NCBI GenBank assembly: GCA_025210375.1
Contig: JAOASB010000029.1
Span: 1-64,000 of the forward strand
DNA length: 64,000 nucleotides
Direction of reading: 5' to 3'
Origin: Maledivibacter sp.
GTDB taxonomy: Bacteria > Bacillota > Clostridia > Peptostreptococcales > Caminicellaceae
The translations under genes and the position numbers were made by a program. The notes beneath the pieces are model-generated. The model was given only the letters and a program-made list of their open reading frames with translations, made no database searches and was not told where the DNA came from. Shown here one piece after another: positions 1 through 8,838 of this stretch. Position 1 is the stretch's first letter. The number at the start of each line of letters is the position of its first letter.

Positions 1-171
1 ATATTGAATTTTGGTATCTGTGAGTACAATAATAACCTTAAATAGCATAAAATAAATAAGAGTACCAAAAATGGAGCCAATTACACTAAGTACAATGCTC
101 CCAATTAGCAATCTTTTTTTATCTCCCGCCAATTTAAGTAAAAAGAAAATATTACTTAATTTATCCGTCAT
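1..171 (-). CDS. ABC exporter, N-terminal fragment (runs off the left edge)
   Basis: The first 57 codons of a minus-strand gene start at an ATG at 169-171 and continue past the window edge. The peptide begins MTDKLSNIFFLLKLAGDKKR and then enters a hydrophobic stretch (LLIGSIVLSVIGSIFGTLIYFMLF) about 25 residues long. This is the usual opening of the permease half of a fused permease-ATPase (MsbA/YbtP-like) ABC protein: a short cytosolic elbow helix followed by membrane segment 1. The gene starts 2 nt after the stop of the ATPase gene upstream of it, so it is in the same operon as the peptide/metal importer. The ATPase half is outside the window, so the family assignment rests on the N-terminus and context. 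Confidence 0.6.
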   Translation of the reverse strand, partial: MTDKLSNIFFLLKLAGDKKRLLIGSIVLSVIGSIFGTLIYFMLFKVIIVLTDTKIQY

Positions 172-173
172 TT

Positions 174-932
174 TTAAACCTCCATCATAATGTTATCTCT
201 TAGCTCCTTTATATACGGATTATTAGAAGAACGAAGTAGATTAATTGGTCCATAATCCACCTGCCTTCCAGAAGAAAGAATTAATATCTTATCTACAAGT
301 CTTGGTAGAACTCTAATATCATGGGTAATATAAATATAACCAAAAGAATACTTCTCTCTTAAATTGTTTAAGGTATTAAATAACTGTATTTTAGTAATAG
401 TATCAAGCATAGATTCTACTTCATCTAATATAATAATTTCTGGGCTTATAAGCAGAGCCCTAGCAATACTTAGTCTTTGTAATTCTCCACCACTAAAGCA
501 TTGAGGTCTTTTATCTAAATCTATATTACCAAGTCCAACGTCTTTTAATATGGGATAAAGCAACGTATTTATTGGATTCCCAGATTTTATCATCCTATGA
601 ATCTTGAGTACTTCTAAAAAGCTTTTTAAAACTGTAATGTCATAATCAAAACTATTTTCTGGATTCTGTGTAACTAACTGTACTTTTTTGGCACGCTCCA
701 TATTGTTAAAATCAGATAGCAACTTCCCATCTATCAAGATGTCTCCTGACGTGTGTTTTGTAAGCCCTAAAACAGCATTGCCAATGGTTGTTTTTCCGCT
801 ACCGCTTTTTCCTATAATGCCTAATGCTTCTTTATCCCCTAGGGTAAAACTGATATCCTCAATAATTATTTTTTTCTTTTTTTTTAATAATCCGTTACTA
901 ACATGAACGGTAACATTTTTTAATTCCAGCAT
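174..932 (-). CDS. ABC transporter ATP-binding protein (OppF/NikE-like)
   Basis: ATPase subunit of an oligopeptide/nickel-type (family 5) ABC importer; it hydrolyses ATP at the inner face of the membrane. The Walker A motif (GKSGSGKTT), the signature (CFSGGELQRLSIARALL), the Walker B (IIILDEVESMLD) and the switch His (ITHD) are all present. The chosen ATG at 930-932 has a GGAGG seven bases upstream. An ATG 21 bp further upstream has no ribosome binding site. The product is 252 aa, on the short side for OppF/DppF, and lacks the long C-terminal tail typical of those proteins. It overlaps the preceding ATPase gene by 35 nt, so it is translationally coupled. The substrate cannot be read from the ATPase; the Fur box upstream of the operon argues for an iron-related ligand. 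Confidence 0.9.
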   Translation of the reverse strand: MLELKNVTVHVSNGLLKKKKKIIIEDISFTLGDKEALGIIGKSGSGKTTIGNAVLGLTKHTSGDILIDGKLLSDFNNMERAKKVQLVTQNPENSFDYDITVLKSFLEVLKIHRMIKSGNPINTLLYPILKDVGLGNIDLDKRPQCFSGGELQRLSIARALLISPEIIILDEVESMLDTITKIQLFNTLNNLREKYSFGYIYITHDIRVLPRLVDKILILSSGRQVDYGPINLLRSSNNPYIKELRDNIMMEV

Positions 933-1743
933 AAATACCTCCGTTGATTCCATAAAAAAAGTCCGACATCATTGTCTCGGCATTTATTAAGTCCGCTAAT
1001 GTCTTATCCCTTGTAGTTTTAAATAGCTTTTTTGTTTTTCCATGTGTAGTAACCCTACCTTTATTCATAACGTAACAATAATCAGAAATCCTATATGCTA
1101 ATTCTAGGTCATGGGTAATTAGTAAAATACTCACATTCGTTTCTTTATGTAACTCATAAATCATTTTTGCCATCTGATTTCTTAAAATAACATCCATTCC
1201 CTTTGTAGGTTCATCCATTATTAGTAATTCCGGTGATCCGCTAATACCTATAGCAGTTAACAAACGTTGCTTCATCCCACCACTTAACTGGTATGGATAT
1301 TGCTCCATAACTAAGTTAGGTTTTTCTAGCTTAACGAGGTGTAAGAGTGTCTCTGCTTTTTTTCTTATGTTTTCATGTTTTGAAACATGCTGTCTAAGTA
1401 CTAAAGACAATTGTTTACCGTTTTTCATAAGAGGATTCAATGAACCAGAACAGTTTTGCATAACAATCCCAATATCCTTCCCTCTTACTTTATTTAATTG
1501 TTTTTCAGACAATAAAAGAAGGTTATTATTTTTATAGAGTATCTCTCCATCTATATATAGATTATCTGCCAATACTCCAACAATTGAAGATGCAAGCAAA
1601 CTTTTCCCACTACCACTTTTCCCTACTAAAGAACAAATTGTATTTTCCTTCACACTTAAATCTACACCATTAATAAGCAAGGCTTCTTTACATGTTTTGG
1701 TTGATACTTTTAATCCATTGATTTCTAATATATTACGTCTCAT
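898..1743 (-). CDS. ABC transporter ATP-binding protein (OppD/NikD-like)
   Basis: First ATPase of the family-5 ABC importer, 281 aa. Walker A is GKSGSGKSLLAS near residue 41, the signature is YQLSGGMKQRLLTAIGI, Walker B is LLIMDEPTKGMD, and the H-loop is LLITHDLEL. A GAGGTAAG ribosome binding site precedes the ATG. The start codon overlaps the stop of the permease gene upstream by one base (TAATG). The C-terminus lacks the long cysteine-containing oligopeptide-transporter extension seen in many OppD/DppD proteins. It presumably pairs with the ATPase at 174-932 as a heterodimer. Family membership is certain and the substrate is not. Confidence 0.9.
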   Translation of the reverse strand: MRRNILEINGLKVSTKTCKEALLINGVDLSVKENTICSLVGKSGSGKSLLASSIVGVLADNLYIDGEILYKNNNLLLLSEKQLNKVRGKDIGIVMQNCSGSLNPLMKNGKQLSLVLRQHVSKHENIRKKAETLLHLVKLEKPNLVMEQYPYQLSGGMKQRLLTAIGISGSPELLIMDEPTKGMDVILRNQMAKMIYELHKETNVSILLITHDLELAYRISDYCYVMNKGRVTTHGKTKKLFKTTRDKTLADLINAETMMSDFFYGINGGIYAGIKKCYRSC

Positions 1744-2558
1744 TAGCTTACCTCACGATCTAATAATAATGTCTTATAATTCTCCGACAGCTTCAGTAAT
1801 AAAAGAATAGAAAAGAATTGGAATAATCCTGGAAAAATCATTAATTCTGGAGAACGATTAATGAAACGCAAGGATTCCTTTAGCATATTTCCTATTTCTG
1901 GCTGGGGTGGTTGAACACCAAATCCAATAAATGAATAGGAAGAAATCGCAATAATTACATGTCCTATAAATAAAGCAAAGGTGGGTAGCAGCATCCTCAA
2001 ACATTTTCTCACTAAATGATTTTTAATTATCACAAAATCACTTGCTCCAAGCACACGTAGAACTTTAATATAATCTTCATTTTTTATAATTTTCATCTCG
2101 CTTCTAACTATTTTGGAGTTAGAAACTACTGTATATACAATCATTAGAGAAATAAGACATCTCATATTTGCCCCCGTTAGTGAAGACATTAAGATAGCAA
2201 GAATAATCATAGGAAAGCTTAATAGTAAATTTGAAATTTGGTAGAATATTTCATCGATAATTCCACCGTAATAACCCAAAATAATTCCAAGAATAATACC
2301 TATAGCAAAGGATATTATCTGTACGAATAGAGCGATAGTAAATGTATATCTGAATCCAATCACAGTCCTTATAAAGACATCTCTTCCAAATTGATCTGTT
2401 CCAAACAAATGCTGTAAGGAAGGAGATGCAAAGGAATCTTTTGAGTTAACTAAATTAGCTTCAGGGAATATAATCCATGAAGTGAATATAAATAAAAAGA
2501 ATATAGTAATCAAAGTAGTGGATATTATTATTTTTCTCTTTTTATATTTCAATTTCAC
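1743..2558 (-). CDS. ABC transporter permease (OppC/NikC-like)
   Basis: Inner-membrane permease of the family-5 importer, 271 aa. An N-terminal membrane segment (about residues 10-30) is followed by a short extracytoplasmic stretch with the family motif HLFGTDQFGRDVF. After that come about five hydrophobic segments and the ATPase-docking loop near residues 160-190 (IKVLRVLGASDFVIIKNHLVRK). The start is a GTG whose GTGA overlaps the stop of the upstream permease gene. GGAGGGG lies just upstream. It forms the membrane channel together with the permease at 2555-3487. Confidence 0.9.
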   Translation of the reverse strand: MKLKYKKRKIIISTTLITIFFLFIFTSWIIFPEANLVNSKDSFASPSLQHLFGTDQFGRDVFIRTVIGFRYTFTIALFVQIISFAIGIILGIILGYYGGIIDEIFYQISNLLLSFPMIILAILMSSLTGANMRCLISLMIVYTVVSNSKIVRSEMKIIKNEDYIKVLRVLGASDFVIIKNHLVRKCLRMLLPTFALFIGHVIIAISSYSFIGFGVQPPQPEIGNMLKESLRFINRSPELMIFPGLFQFFSILLLLKLSENYKTLLLDREVS

Positions 2559-3487
2559 CCTGTTCCCCTCCTATCAAGGTAGCTATATAATATATCTGCA
2601 ATCATATTTGCAACAGATACCAGTAAACCAAGTACTAAAGTTGCACTAGCAACGACCATATAATCCTTAAGATTTACTGCCTTCATAAGAAGTGTTCCGA
2701 AACCCGAAATTGAAAAAATACTTTCCATAAGAACACTTGAACCTAGAAAACTTGAAAAAGCAAGGGTAGAAGCTGCAACAATTGGGGCTAATACGTTTTT
2801 GAGTACATGGTGAAGCAAAATCCTATTTTGCTTCACCCCTAGGGCCCGTGTACTCAATACATATTGTTCCTCTAAAACAAGTAACGTTTTATGTTTTACT
2901 ATGGTGATCAAATTACCGGTGTAAATAACACCCATTAGAACTCCAGGTAATATTAAACAACTATTACTTCTTTTCCCCACGATTTTAAGAATTCCAAACC
3001 TTACACTTAATAGCCAAACAATAAATAAGCTTATCCAAAATACTGGAATTGACATTGACAATACAGACCACCACCTAGCCAATTTATCCAGTATTCCATT
3101 CTTATAAATAGCAGAAAGTATCCCCATACTAGTACCTAATAAAAAATATACTACTAAAGAAACGAGTACCATTATTAGTGTCTTCTTAATAGGCTCAGAG
3201 ATTTTATTGTTTATACTTTGCCCATCTAAATATGATTTTCCTAGATCTCCTTTTATAACATTGCTTAACCAATCTAGGTACATTTCAACAAAATTCCTAT
3301 TCAATCCTTTACTTTCAATAAACTCTTGCGTATACTCATCAGATATAACCATAGTATGACTTTTCTCTCTTAAAATACGAGTAGCAGTATCGCCAGGCGC
3401 ATAATAAAGAAATGCAAAGGACAACAGCGAAATGAGAATAATGGTTGGGATTATAAAAACAATACGTTTAATAATATTTCTCATCAT
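2555..3487 (-). CDS. ABC transporter permease (OppB/NikB-like)
   Basis: Second permease of the importer, 310 aa. It has the OppB-type N-terminus (one membrane helix, then LLYYAPGD-like FLYYAPGDTATRIL), a periplasmic-side loop with GLNRNFVEMYLDWLSNVIKGDLGKS, and five more hydrophobic segments. The EAA-type loop is VLSTRALGVKQNRILLHHVLKN. The gene begins with two successive ATG codons only 4 nt after the stop of the binding-protein gene and lacks a clear ribosome binding site, which suggests translational coupling. It overlaps the next permease by 4 nt. Confidence 0.9.
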   Translation of the reverse strand: MMRNIIKRIVFIIPTIILISLLSFAFLYYAPGDTATRILREKSHTMVISDEYTQEFIESKGLNRNFVEMYLDWLSNVIKGDLGKSYLDGQSINNKISEPIKKTLIMVLVSLVVYFLLGTSMGILSAIYKNGILDKLARWWSVLSMSIPVFWISLFIVWLLSVRFGILKIVGKRSNSCLILPGVLMGVIYTGNLITIVKHKTLLVLEEQYVLSTRALGVKQNRILLHHVLKNVLAPIVAASTLAFSSFLGSSVLMESIFSISGFGTLLMKAVNLKDYMVVASATLVLGLLVSVANMIADILYSYLDRRGTG

Positions 3488-3491
3488 AGTT

Positions 3492-5033
3492 TCATTGTGC
3501 CCTAACTTCTGAAAGATCTATTTTAAAATAGTTGTAATCAAAATCAAATCCTGTAAATTTCCCATTATGAATTGCATACTTATATCCAGTATAAATTGGT
3601 ATGGATGAACACGCTTCATAACTAGATTTCCATAGTCTATCTATTGCTTCTTTGAACTCCTTGTCGCTAGTTGCACTGATTACTTTTTGTCCAGCAGTTT
3701 TTACATCTTCGTTAATAGCTAATCCCAGTCCAAACATAGAATAATTGTCCTCCAAGCCATAAAAAGATATAGTAGCTAACGTGGGTTCAAACCAAGGAGT
3801 AGCAATTGTTAAGTCATATTCTCCATTTTTAATTTGTTGATAAGCTTGTTCAGCCTCTAAAGCAACAATATTCACAGCAATTCCGATCTTTTTAAATTCA
3901 GATTGAACAAATACAGCAATATCTTTATCTTCAGGTAATGAATTACATACATAATCTAATTCAATTGCCTTACCATCTTTTTTAAGTATTTCTTTGTCAT
4001 ATTCATATCCAGATTCTATAAGTATTTTCTTAGCTAAATCAATATTATATTCAAATTCTTTTTCCTTTGTAGAACCATCAAAAAACTTAGGATTCATTAT
4101 GTGACCACAAGGATTAGGGATTCCGAAAAACACAGTCTCCATTAATTGTTCTTTATCAATTACATGCTCTAAAGCTCTCCGTAAATTAATATCAGTTAGG
4201 GGTCCTTTTTTCCAATTCATTCCTATTGCTTTAACGGAAGTATAATTATCTTTATCTTCCATTACACAATGATACTTATCATTGCTTTTTAATGAATCAA
4301 TACTTGAATAAGGTATTGAAGAATGATGCTCTGTGTATCCAATCAAATCAACTTGATTACTTTCCAAAGCCATTACTCTGGCATCAGGATCGGGGATTAC
4401 AATCCACTTCACTTTTTCTAAGGATACCTTTTTATTTTTATTCCAATAATCTTCATTTTTCACTAAAATGGCTTCAACATCCTTATTATATTCCTTAAGC
4501 TTAAAAGGCCCTGTTCCATTAAAATTAATAATATTACCATCACTATCCACAGAATCAATAGGAAGAGCTACAATCTTCATTAACTCCTTTGTAAAGCCTA
4601 GATTTGAAGATTTAAATTTGACTTTTAATATGTAATCATCAACTATTTCTGCACTATCCATTGTATTCACATAGTAGCACATAAATTGTTTGCCTAATGT
4701 TTCTAAATCATATTTACATGCTCTTGCATCAAATAAAGAACCATCATGAAACTTAATATTTTTCTGAAGGTGCAATACATACTCCGTTGCATCCTCATTA
4801 ACATCCCACTTCTTTATCAAACCAGGAATTGCATTAAACTTTTCATCCATTTCTATAAAAGAATCACTAATCAATGTGAGTCCTTCTCTTGATGACTTAA
4901 AATCTTCTATGGCGCCCACCTTCAACATTGTTTCTTTGACAGGTTCTTTTGTATTAACTGTATTTTTCGAACCACAACCAGTTACCCCAACTAGAACTAA
5001 AATAATTAAAAGTATAGCTGTATATTTTTTCAT
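3492..5033 (-). CDS. ABC transporter substrate-binding lipoprotein, family 5
   Basis: Extracellular solute receptor of the operon, 513 aa, family-5 (OppA/NikA/CntA) fold. The chosen ATG at 5031-5033 follows an AGGAGG. It opens a typical lipoprotein signal: MKKY, a hydrophobic core, and VGVTGC with the lipidated Cys near residue 20. Reading further upstream in frame only adds a non-signal peptide and crosses the operator region. Family features include FHDGSLFDARACKYDLE, NGTGPFKLKEYNKD and INLRRALEHVIDKEQL. The gene is preceded by a stem-loop and a Fur-box-like sequence and followed at 4 nt by the permease gene. Substrate is unknown; nickel, peptides, metallophores and haem are all handled by relatives. 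Confidence 0.9.
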   Translation of the reverse strand: MKKYTAILLIILVLVGVTGCGSKNTVNTKEPVKETMLKVGAIEDFKSSREGLTLISDSFIEMDEKFNAIPGLIKKWDVNEDATEYVLHLQKNIKFHDGSLFDARACKYDLETLGKQFMCYYVNTMDSAEIVDDYILKVKFKSSNLGFTKELMKIVALPIDSVDSDGNIINFNGTGPFKLKEYNKDVEAILVKNEDYWNKNKKVSLEKVKWIVIPDPDARVMALESNQVDLIGYTEHHSSIPYSSIDSLKSNDKYHCVMEDKDNYTSVKAIGMNWKKGPLTDINLRRALEHVIDKEQLMETVFFGIPNPCGHIMNPKFFDGSTKEKEFEYNIDLAKKILIESGYEYDKEILKKDGKAIELDYVCNSLPEDKDIAVFVQSEFKKIGIAVNIVALEAEQAYQQIKNGEYDLTIATPWFEPTLATISFYGLEDNYSMFGLGLAINEDVKTAGQKVISATSDKEFKEAIDRLWKSSYEACSSIPIYTGYKYAIHNGKFTGFDFDYNYFKIDLSEVRAQ

Positions 5034-5053
5034 ACTTTTCCTCCTAAATGTAA

Positions 5054-5089
5054 AATATGGGTAGTCAGCCAAGGCTAACCACCCATATT
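5054..5089 (-). promoter_or_regulatory. Stem-loop between operator and binding-protein gene
   Basis: A 36-nt inverted repeat with arms AATATGGGTAGTCAGCC and GGCTAACCACCCATATT pairs over 17 positions with two G-U wobbles. It sits between the Fur-box-like site and the Shine-Dalgarno of the lipoprotein gene. The bases after it on the minus strand (TTTTAC) are too short for a strong intrinsic terminator. It may be a 5' stabilising hairpin or a weak attenuator that sets the level of the abundant binding protein. The structure is seen; the role is inferred. Confidence 0.6.
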
Positions 5090-5108
5090 GTAATTGATTA
5101 TCATTATC
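5090..5108 (-). promoter_or_regulatory. Fur box (candidate)
   Basis: The minus-strand sequence GATAATGATAATCAATTAC agrees with the classical 19-bp Fur consensus GATAATGATAATCATTATC at 16 of 19 positions, including the first 14 without a break. It lies about 57 bp upstream of the lipoprotein start and immediately before the stem-loop. This position fits iron-dependent repression of the ABC operon. GATAAT hexamers inside it could also serve as the -10 element. Confidence 0.7.
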
Positions 5109-5130
5109 ACTTTCTACCCCATTTCTATTT

Positions 5131-6072
5131 TCAATGCTCCATTCCGTTTTTTTGTTTTCGGAATGTACTAGGTAATACCCCAAAAATAGATTTAAAAGCA
5201 TTAGAAAATTTGCTGGGATTGTTGTACCCTACAGATACAGCTATCTCTAGTATACTAGATTTTGTTTCATGGAGCATATTAGCAGCCAAATTTATTCGTA
5301 ATTTCTTTAAATATTGATAGGGAGATTGTCCATAAATATTTTTGAATATTGTATTAAATGAAGAATAACCTATTCCATTTTCACGAACAATTTTTTCAAT
5401 AGATATTGTCTTATTATAGTTTTTAGTTATTATCCCATGTAAAGATTTTACCTTATTGACTTGCTCCCTAGAAAAATATTTACTATCCTTATTAGTTAGA
5501 ATGTCATTAAATTTATTTTTAGAAATACATATTAGTATCTCTAAAATCCTCAGCCAAATTATATCTGGATTAGATACTATATGGGCATTATAAATATCGT
5601 TAAAAAGATCTATAAGTTGGGTTGACCCAACATATTTGTACCATCTCTTATTTAAATTAATAATTGAAATCAATTCTATAATACTAATATTAAATTTATC
5701 TAGAAAAAAATTATCCTCATCACTTAATTTATCCAGTTCTATTATGATTGCACAACCAATATATACACCAACAGGATAATTAGACTCTAGTATCCATTCT
5801 TCACTCTCTAGAGTGGACATAACTGTAATTTCATTTTCTCCTCTGTAGGAAAAAGTGTGATCAGAAAATTCACATTCAAATCGTCCAACTTTAGTAAAAT
5901 CAATGCGAAATATATTTATTCCTTTATGTTTTCCACCTACACCATCTTCTGAGTGCAGATTATATAATTCAAAGGAAAGTGCTGGAGTAAAAGTATATTT
6001 TTCAAAATTACAAATGTTATTATTATAGCAAACAGAAAATGTTTGACTTTTCTTCTCTTCCATATACTTCAC
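5131..6072 (-). CDS. AraC-family transcriptional regulator
   Basis: DNA-binding regulator of about 313 aa with a two-helix-turn-helix AraC domain in the last 100 residues (ISIEKIVRENGIGYSSFNTIFKNIYG and SILEIAVSVGYNNPSKFSNAFK, ending GVLPSTFRKQK). The N-terminal 200 residues resemble the effector domain of YbtA/PchR-type regulators only loosely. It is transcribed in the same direction as, and just ahead of, the Fur-box-controlled ABC operon. This arrangement is common for siderophore or metallophore uptake loci in which an AraC protein senses the imported ligand. The start is uncertain: a GTG at 6070-6072 lies 4 nt after AAGGGG, a TTG lies one codon further upstream, and an ATG three codons downstream at 6061-6063. 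Confidence 0.88.
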   Translation of the reverse strand: MKYMEEKKSQTFSVCYNNNICNFEKYTFTPALSFELYNLHSEDGVGGKHKGINIFRIDFTKVGRFECEFSDHTFSYRGENEITVMSTLESEEWILESNYPVGVYIGCAIIIELDKLSDEDNFFLDKFNISIIELISIINLNKRWYKYVGSTQLIDLFNDIYNAHIVSNPDIIWLRILEILICISKNKFNDILTNKDSKYFSREQVNKVKSLHGIITKNYNKTISIEKIVRENGIGYSSFNTIFKNIYGQSPYQYLKKLRINLAANMLHETKSSILEIAVSVGYNNPSKFSNAFKSIFGVLPSTFRKQKNGMEH

Positions 6073-6190
6073 CAAACCCCTTCAGTACCTACAAGCATAA
6101 TGAATGGTATTCCCAATCAAGAAAAGAGTCCCTCCGTTACTGATGCAGAAACTGCTCCTCCAGATAAGCTTCTCTTGTTCATAACCGTCA

Positions 6191-8434
6191 CTACAAAATT
6201 TCTTTATTAAAATGTCCTCTTGTATCTGTTTCCTGATTAAAGACAGATTTATTCATTGATCCATTTAATTTGCTTAAGGCTTGATCAATGGTTTTCACAA
6301 CCTGCTCTTTTGATTCAACTGTAAAGTTTAATCTGAATGCCTCGATTCCTTTTATGCTTTGTATCTCATCTAGAAGATTAAGCGTCTTCCCATTAAGGAT
6401 AGTAGTTGTACAATCATCATGGGAAATGATAGGGAAGGTTCCATGCTCATCTTTTAACTCATAGCTCCTTGTTTTGCAAATACCGCATTGATTCATTTTT
6501 TGCAGCGGACAATATTTTGTAAACAGTAAAGGAGCTTTACCATATACAATCATTTCTAGTGCAGGATACCCATGGTTATCTTCATAATAGGCATTAATTA
6601 AATCTATAATTTGTCTATTATTCAATTCATAGGATAAAGTTACTCGTTTCGCACCTAATCTATATAGTTCATGGCAGCTAGTAGAATTAACAACATTTAG
6701 AGAATAGTCCGTAACAAAGGGATTAGTTTTTCTGTAGTGATAAATTCCGCCATATCCTCCTATTAGTAACTGTCCTTCTTTTTCCTTATAATCATTCTGG
6801 TTTCTTCTAACAACATTTTCAAAATATATCTCCTTAATTCCACAGCTCACGCAAGCATCATACTGTTCTTTAGTGGTTACAGACGCCGTAAGGTATGGTT
6901 TTTGTGGGATAAAGCTTATTTTTTCTTTTGCTTTAGGAGCCTTTGTTCTTTTCTTTTGGCTGTTAAGCTTTAAGTCATATAAGCCCTGTACAATATCTCT
7001 TCTTGCTGCATTTAACAGTTTAGCTGGAATAAATGCATTATATTCCTCAAAATCTACATGATTAAGCTTAAATATAGTATCATTTAATCTTGTGAATTGC
7101 TTTATTACCTGATCCTTTGTTGTTGGATTATTAATTGCTTCACCTAGTATTTCATCGCTTTCATATAAATAATTAAAGCCTAAGCCCTCCGCATCTATGA
7201 TAAGCTTTGTATCTGGATATGCATACACTCTAATATCTAGGTTAAAACGCTTAAATTCCTTTTCCAGTGACGATTCCAACTCTTTATAATAGAAATAATC
7301 CTTCGTTATATATACTAAATCACCCTTAGACAACTTTTCTTTGATTTTGATATAGCAGATATCATCTGCTTTGTTGATCAAATTGCCATCTTTATCGTAC
7401 AGTTTTACAACAGTTAAATTAACATCTTCATTGTTATGACTTATTCTAATTATATCGTTTTGATTTAAAGTACGTGTAAGTGTTATTTCATACATGTCTT
7501 TAACAATCCTGCTAATTCTACCAATTTCATATCCAAAGTTATTAGGTCTTAAGATGTTTGTAATATCTTTCTTATTTTCGTGAAACAAAAATCCTTTAGT
7601 ATATGTTCTATTGAATGTTTTGTTCAGATTTTCTTTACCCTCTTCGGTTATTTTATTATCTAAGGCCATGCGATATTTTGATACAACATTAGCAACATAC
7701 GCAGGCTCTTTCATTCGACCTTCTATTTTTAAAGAATCAATTCCTTTTAAATCATTGATATGATCAATTGTATTTAAGTCCTTAGTAGATATAATATAGT
7801 TTTTCCCTAGAGTTGTATCTGTGGTCTTATCAATTAGTTCATACTTCTTACGACATGAACCAACACATCTTCCGCGATTTCCGCTTCGATAGCCAATCAA
7901 TCCGGACATCAGACAGTTTCCAGAATAAGATATACATAAGGCCCCGTGGACAAAAATTTCTAAAGGTATTTTAGCTATTCTTTTTATCTCTTTTACTTTT
8001 TCAATCTCAACCTCACGGGACAGAACAACTCTTTTAGCCCCAAGTTCTTTAAATAGTAAAGTTCCGTCTAAATCATCTATTCCCATTTGAGTTGAACAAT
8101 GTGCTTCCATATCAAGAAAGTTATTAACTATATACTTGAAAGCAACCAGGTCTTGGACGATAATTCCGTCAACACCAATTTCATTTAATCCGCGGATTTG
8201 CACTTTCATCTCTTCAACTTCGTTCTCAAAAACGATGGTATTCATTGTAACATAGATTTTAACATTTCTCAGGTGGGCATACTTAACAGCCTCTTTTAAT
8301 GATTCTAAATCAAAATTAGATGAGTATGCACGTGCCCCAAATTTTTGCATTCCTAGATATATTGCATCACACCCATTAGAAATTGCAGCTTTTAAAGCTT
8401 CCATATTTCCTGCTGGGGCTAATAATTCAGTCAT
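6191..8434 (-). CDS. U32 family peptidase / RlhA-like protein
   Basis: 747-aa protein of the U32 family. It opens with ELLAPAGNMEALKAAI (TIM-barrel start) and carries the U32 signature around residues 159-178 (EIFVHGALCISYSGNCLMS). The conserved region then continues as GYRSGNRGRCVGSCRKKYEL. A long C-terminal half corresponds to the extended, collagenase-like U32 type, with a second cysteine cluster (YCPLQKMNQCGIC) that with the first could bind an iron-sulfur cluster. Family members hydroxylate 23S rRNA C2501 (RlhA) or tRNA U34 (TrhP), while older annotations call them collagenases; an RNA-modifying role seems more likely here. ATG has GGAGGGG upstream. The next gene is separated by 400 bp, so it is probably transcribed alone. 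Confidence 0.9.
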   Translation of the reverse strand: MTELLAPAGNMEALKAAISNGCDAIYLGMQKFGARAYSSNFDLESLKEAVKYAHLRNVKIYVTMNTIVFENEVEEMKVQIRGLNEIGVDGIIVQDLVAFKYIVNNFLDMEAHCSTQMGIDDLDGTLLFKELGAKRVVLSREVEIEKVKEIKRIAKIPLEIFVHGALCISYSGNCLMSGLIGYRSGNRGRCVGSCRKKYELIDKTTDTTLGKNYIISTKDLNTIDHINDLKGIDSLKIEGRMKEPAYVANVVSKYRMALDNKITEEGKENLNKTFNRTYTKGFLFHENKKDITNILRPNNFGYEIGRISRIVKDMYEITLTRTLNQNDIIRISHNNEDVNLTVVKLYDKDGNLINKADDICYIKIKEKLSKGDLVYITKDYFYYKELESSLEKEFKRFNLDIRVYAYPDTKLIIDAEGLGFNYLYESDEILGEAINNPTTKDQVIKQFTRLNDTIFKLNHVDFEEYNAFIPAKLLNAARRDIVQGLYDLKLNSQKKRTKAPKAKEKISFIPQKPYLTASVTTKEQYDACVSCGIKEIYFENVVRRNQNDYKEKEGQLLIGGYGGIYHYRKTNPFVTDYSLNVVNSTSCHELYRLGAKRVTLSYELNNRQIIDLINAYYEDNHGYPALEMIVYGKAPLLFTKYCPLQKMNQCGICKTRSYELKDEHGTFPIISHDDCTTTILNGKTLNLLDEIQSIKGIEAFRLNFTVESKEQVVKTIDQALSKLNGSMNKSVFNQETDTRGHFNKEIL

Positions 8435-8838
8435 TTTTTCCCCTCCATAATATTTGTTATTGTGATCTTAGTATTTTTAACTGGTTACAAGGTTTTTCTA
8501 CAGTTATTAGCTTTTTTAAGTTCAAAGTAATATTGGATTGTAATTCTTGTTTTTTCTTGTCTATTTGTATATCTTTTTAATCGAAATATTTTTCATATAC
8601 CATTTTATGGAAAAAAAGTGTACACAAAAGGTTCTACTTAAATCAGATTCTATTTTTTCTTAACTATCTGCGACACACACTCCACATGTGGTGAAACGAT
8701 AAAAGGAATATAGTTTTATACAAATATGCATTATTTCTGGGCATTTTGAAGGTGTATAGATTAACAGTGTTTTTTTGTTTGCTTGCTTCAATCTCTTCAT
8801 CTGTCCCTATGATCTTGAATAATCCTTTGTCTACATTC
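8435..8838. other. Gene-free stretch with a decayed R1 repeat and a possible att relic
   Basis: No convincing gene was found in these 404 bases. About 8710-8785 resembles the core of the R1 repeat (ACAAATATGC, then TTCTGGGCATTTTG). At 8680-8690 the 11-mer CTCCACATGTG also occurs in the att-like site at 10462-10478. On the minus strand the reading frame there gives PHVECVSQIVKKK and a stop, loosely like the C-terminus of an RlmD-type methyltransferase. Confidence 0.4.
8710..8785 (-). repeat. R1 dispersed repeat, degenerate copy
   Basis: The core (ACAAATATGCATTATTTCTG followed by GGCATTTTGAAGGTGTATAG) matches the interior of the R1 copies at 29750-29853 and 32740-32846 with a few changes. The terminal TATAGGG arms are not preserved. 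Boundaries are approximate. Confidence 0.55.

Noticed and set aside
6100..6210. 36-codon plus-strand frame and 21-codon minus-strand frame upstream of araC
   Set aside because: Neither has a ribosome binding site, and the first overlaps the end of the U32 gene; no family recognised.
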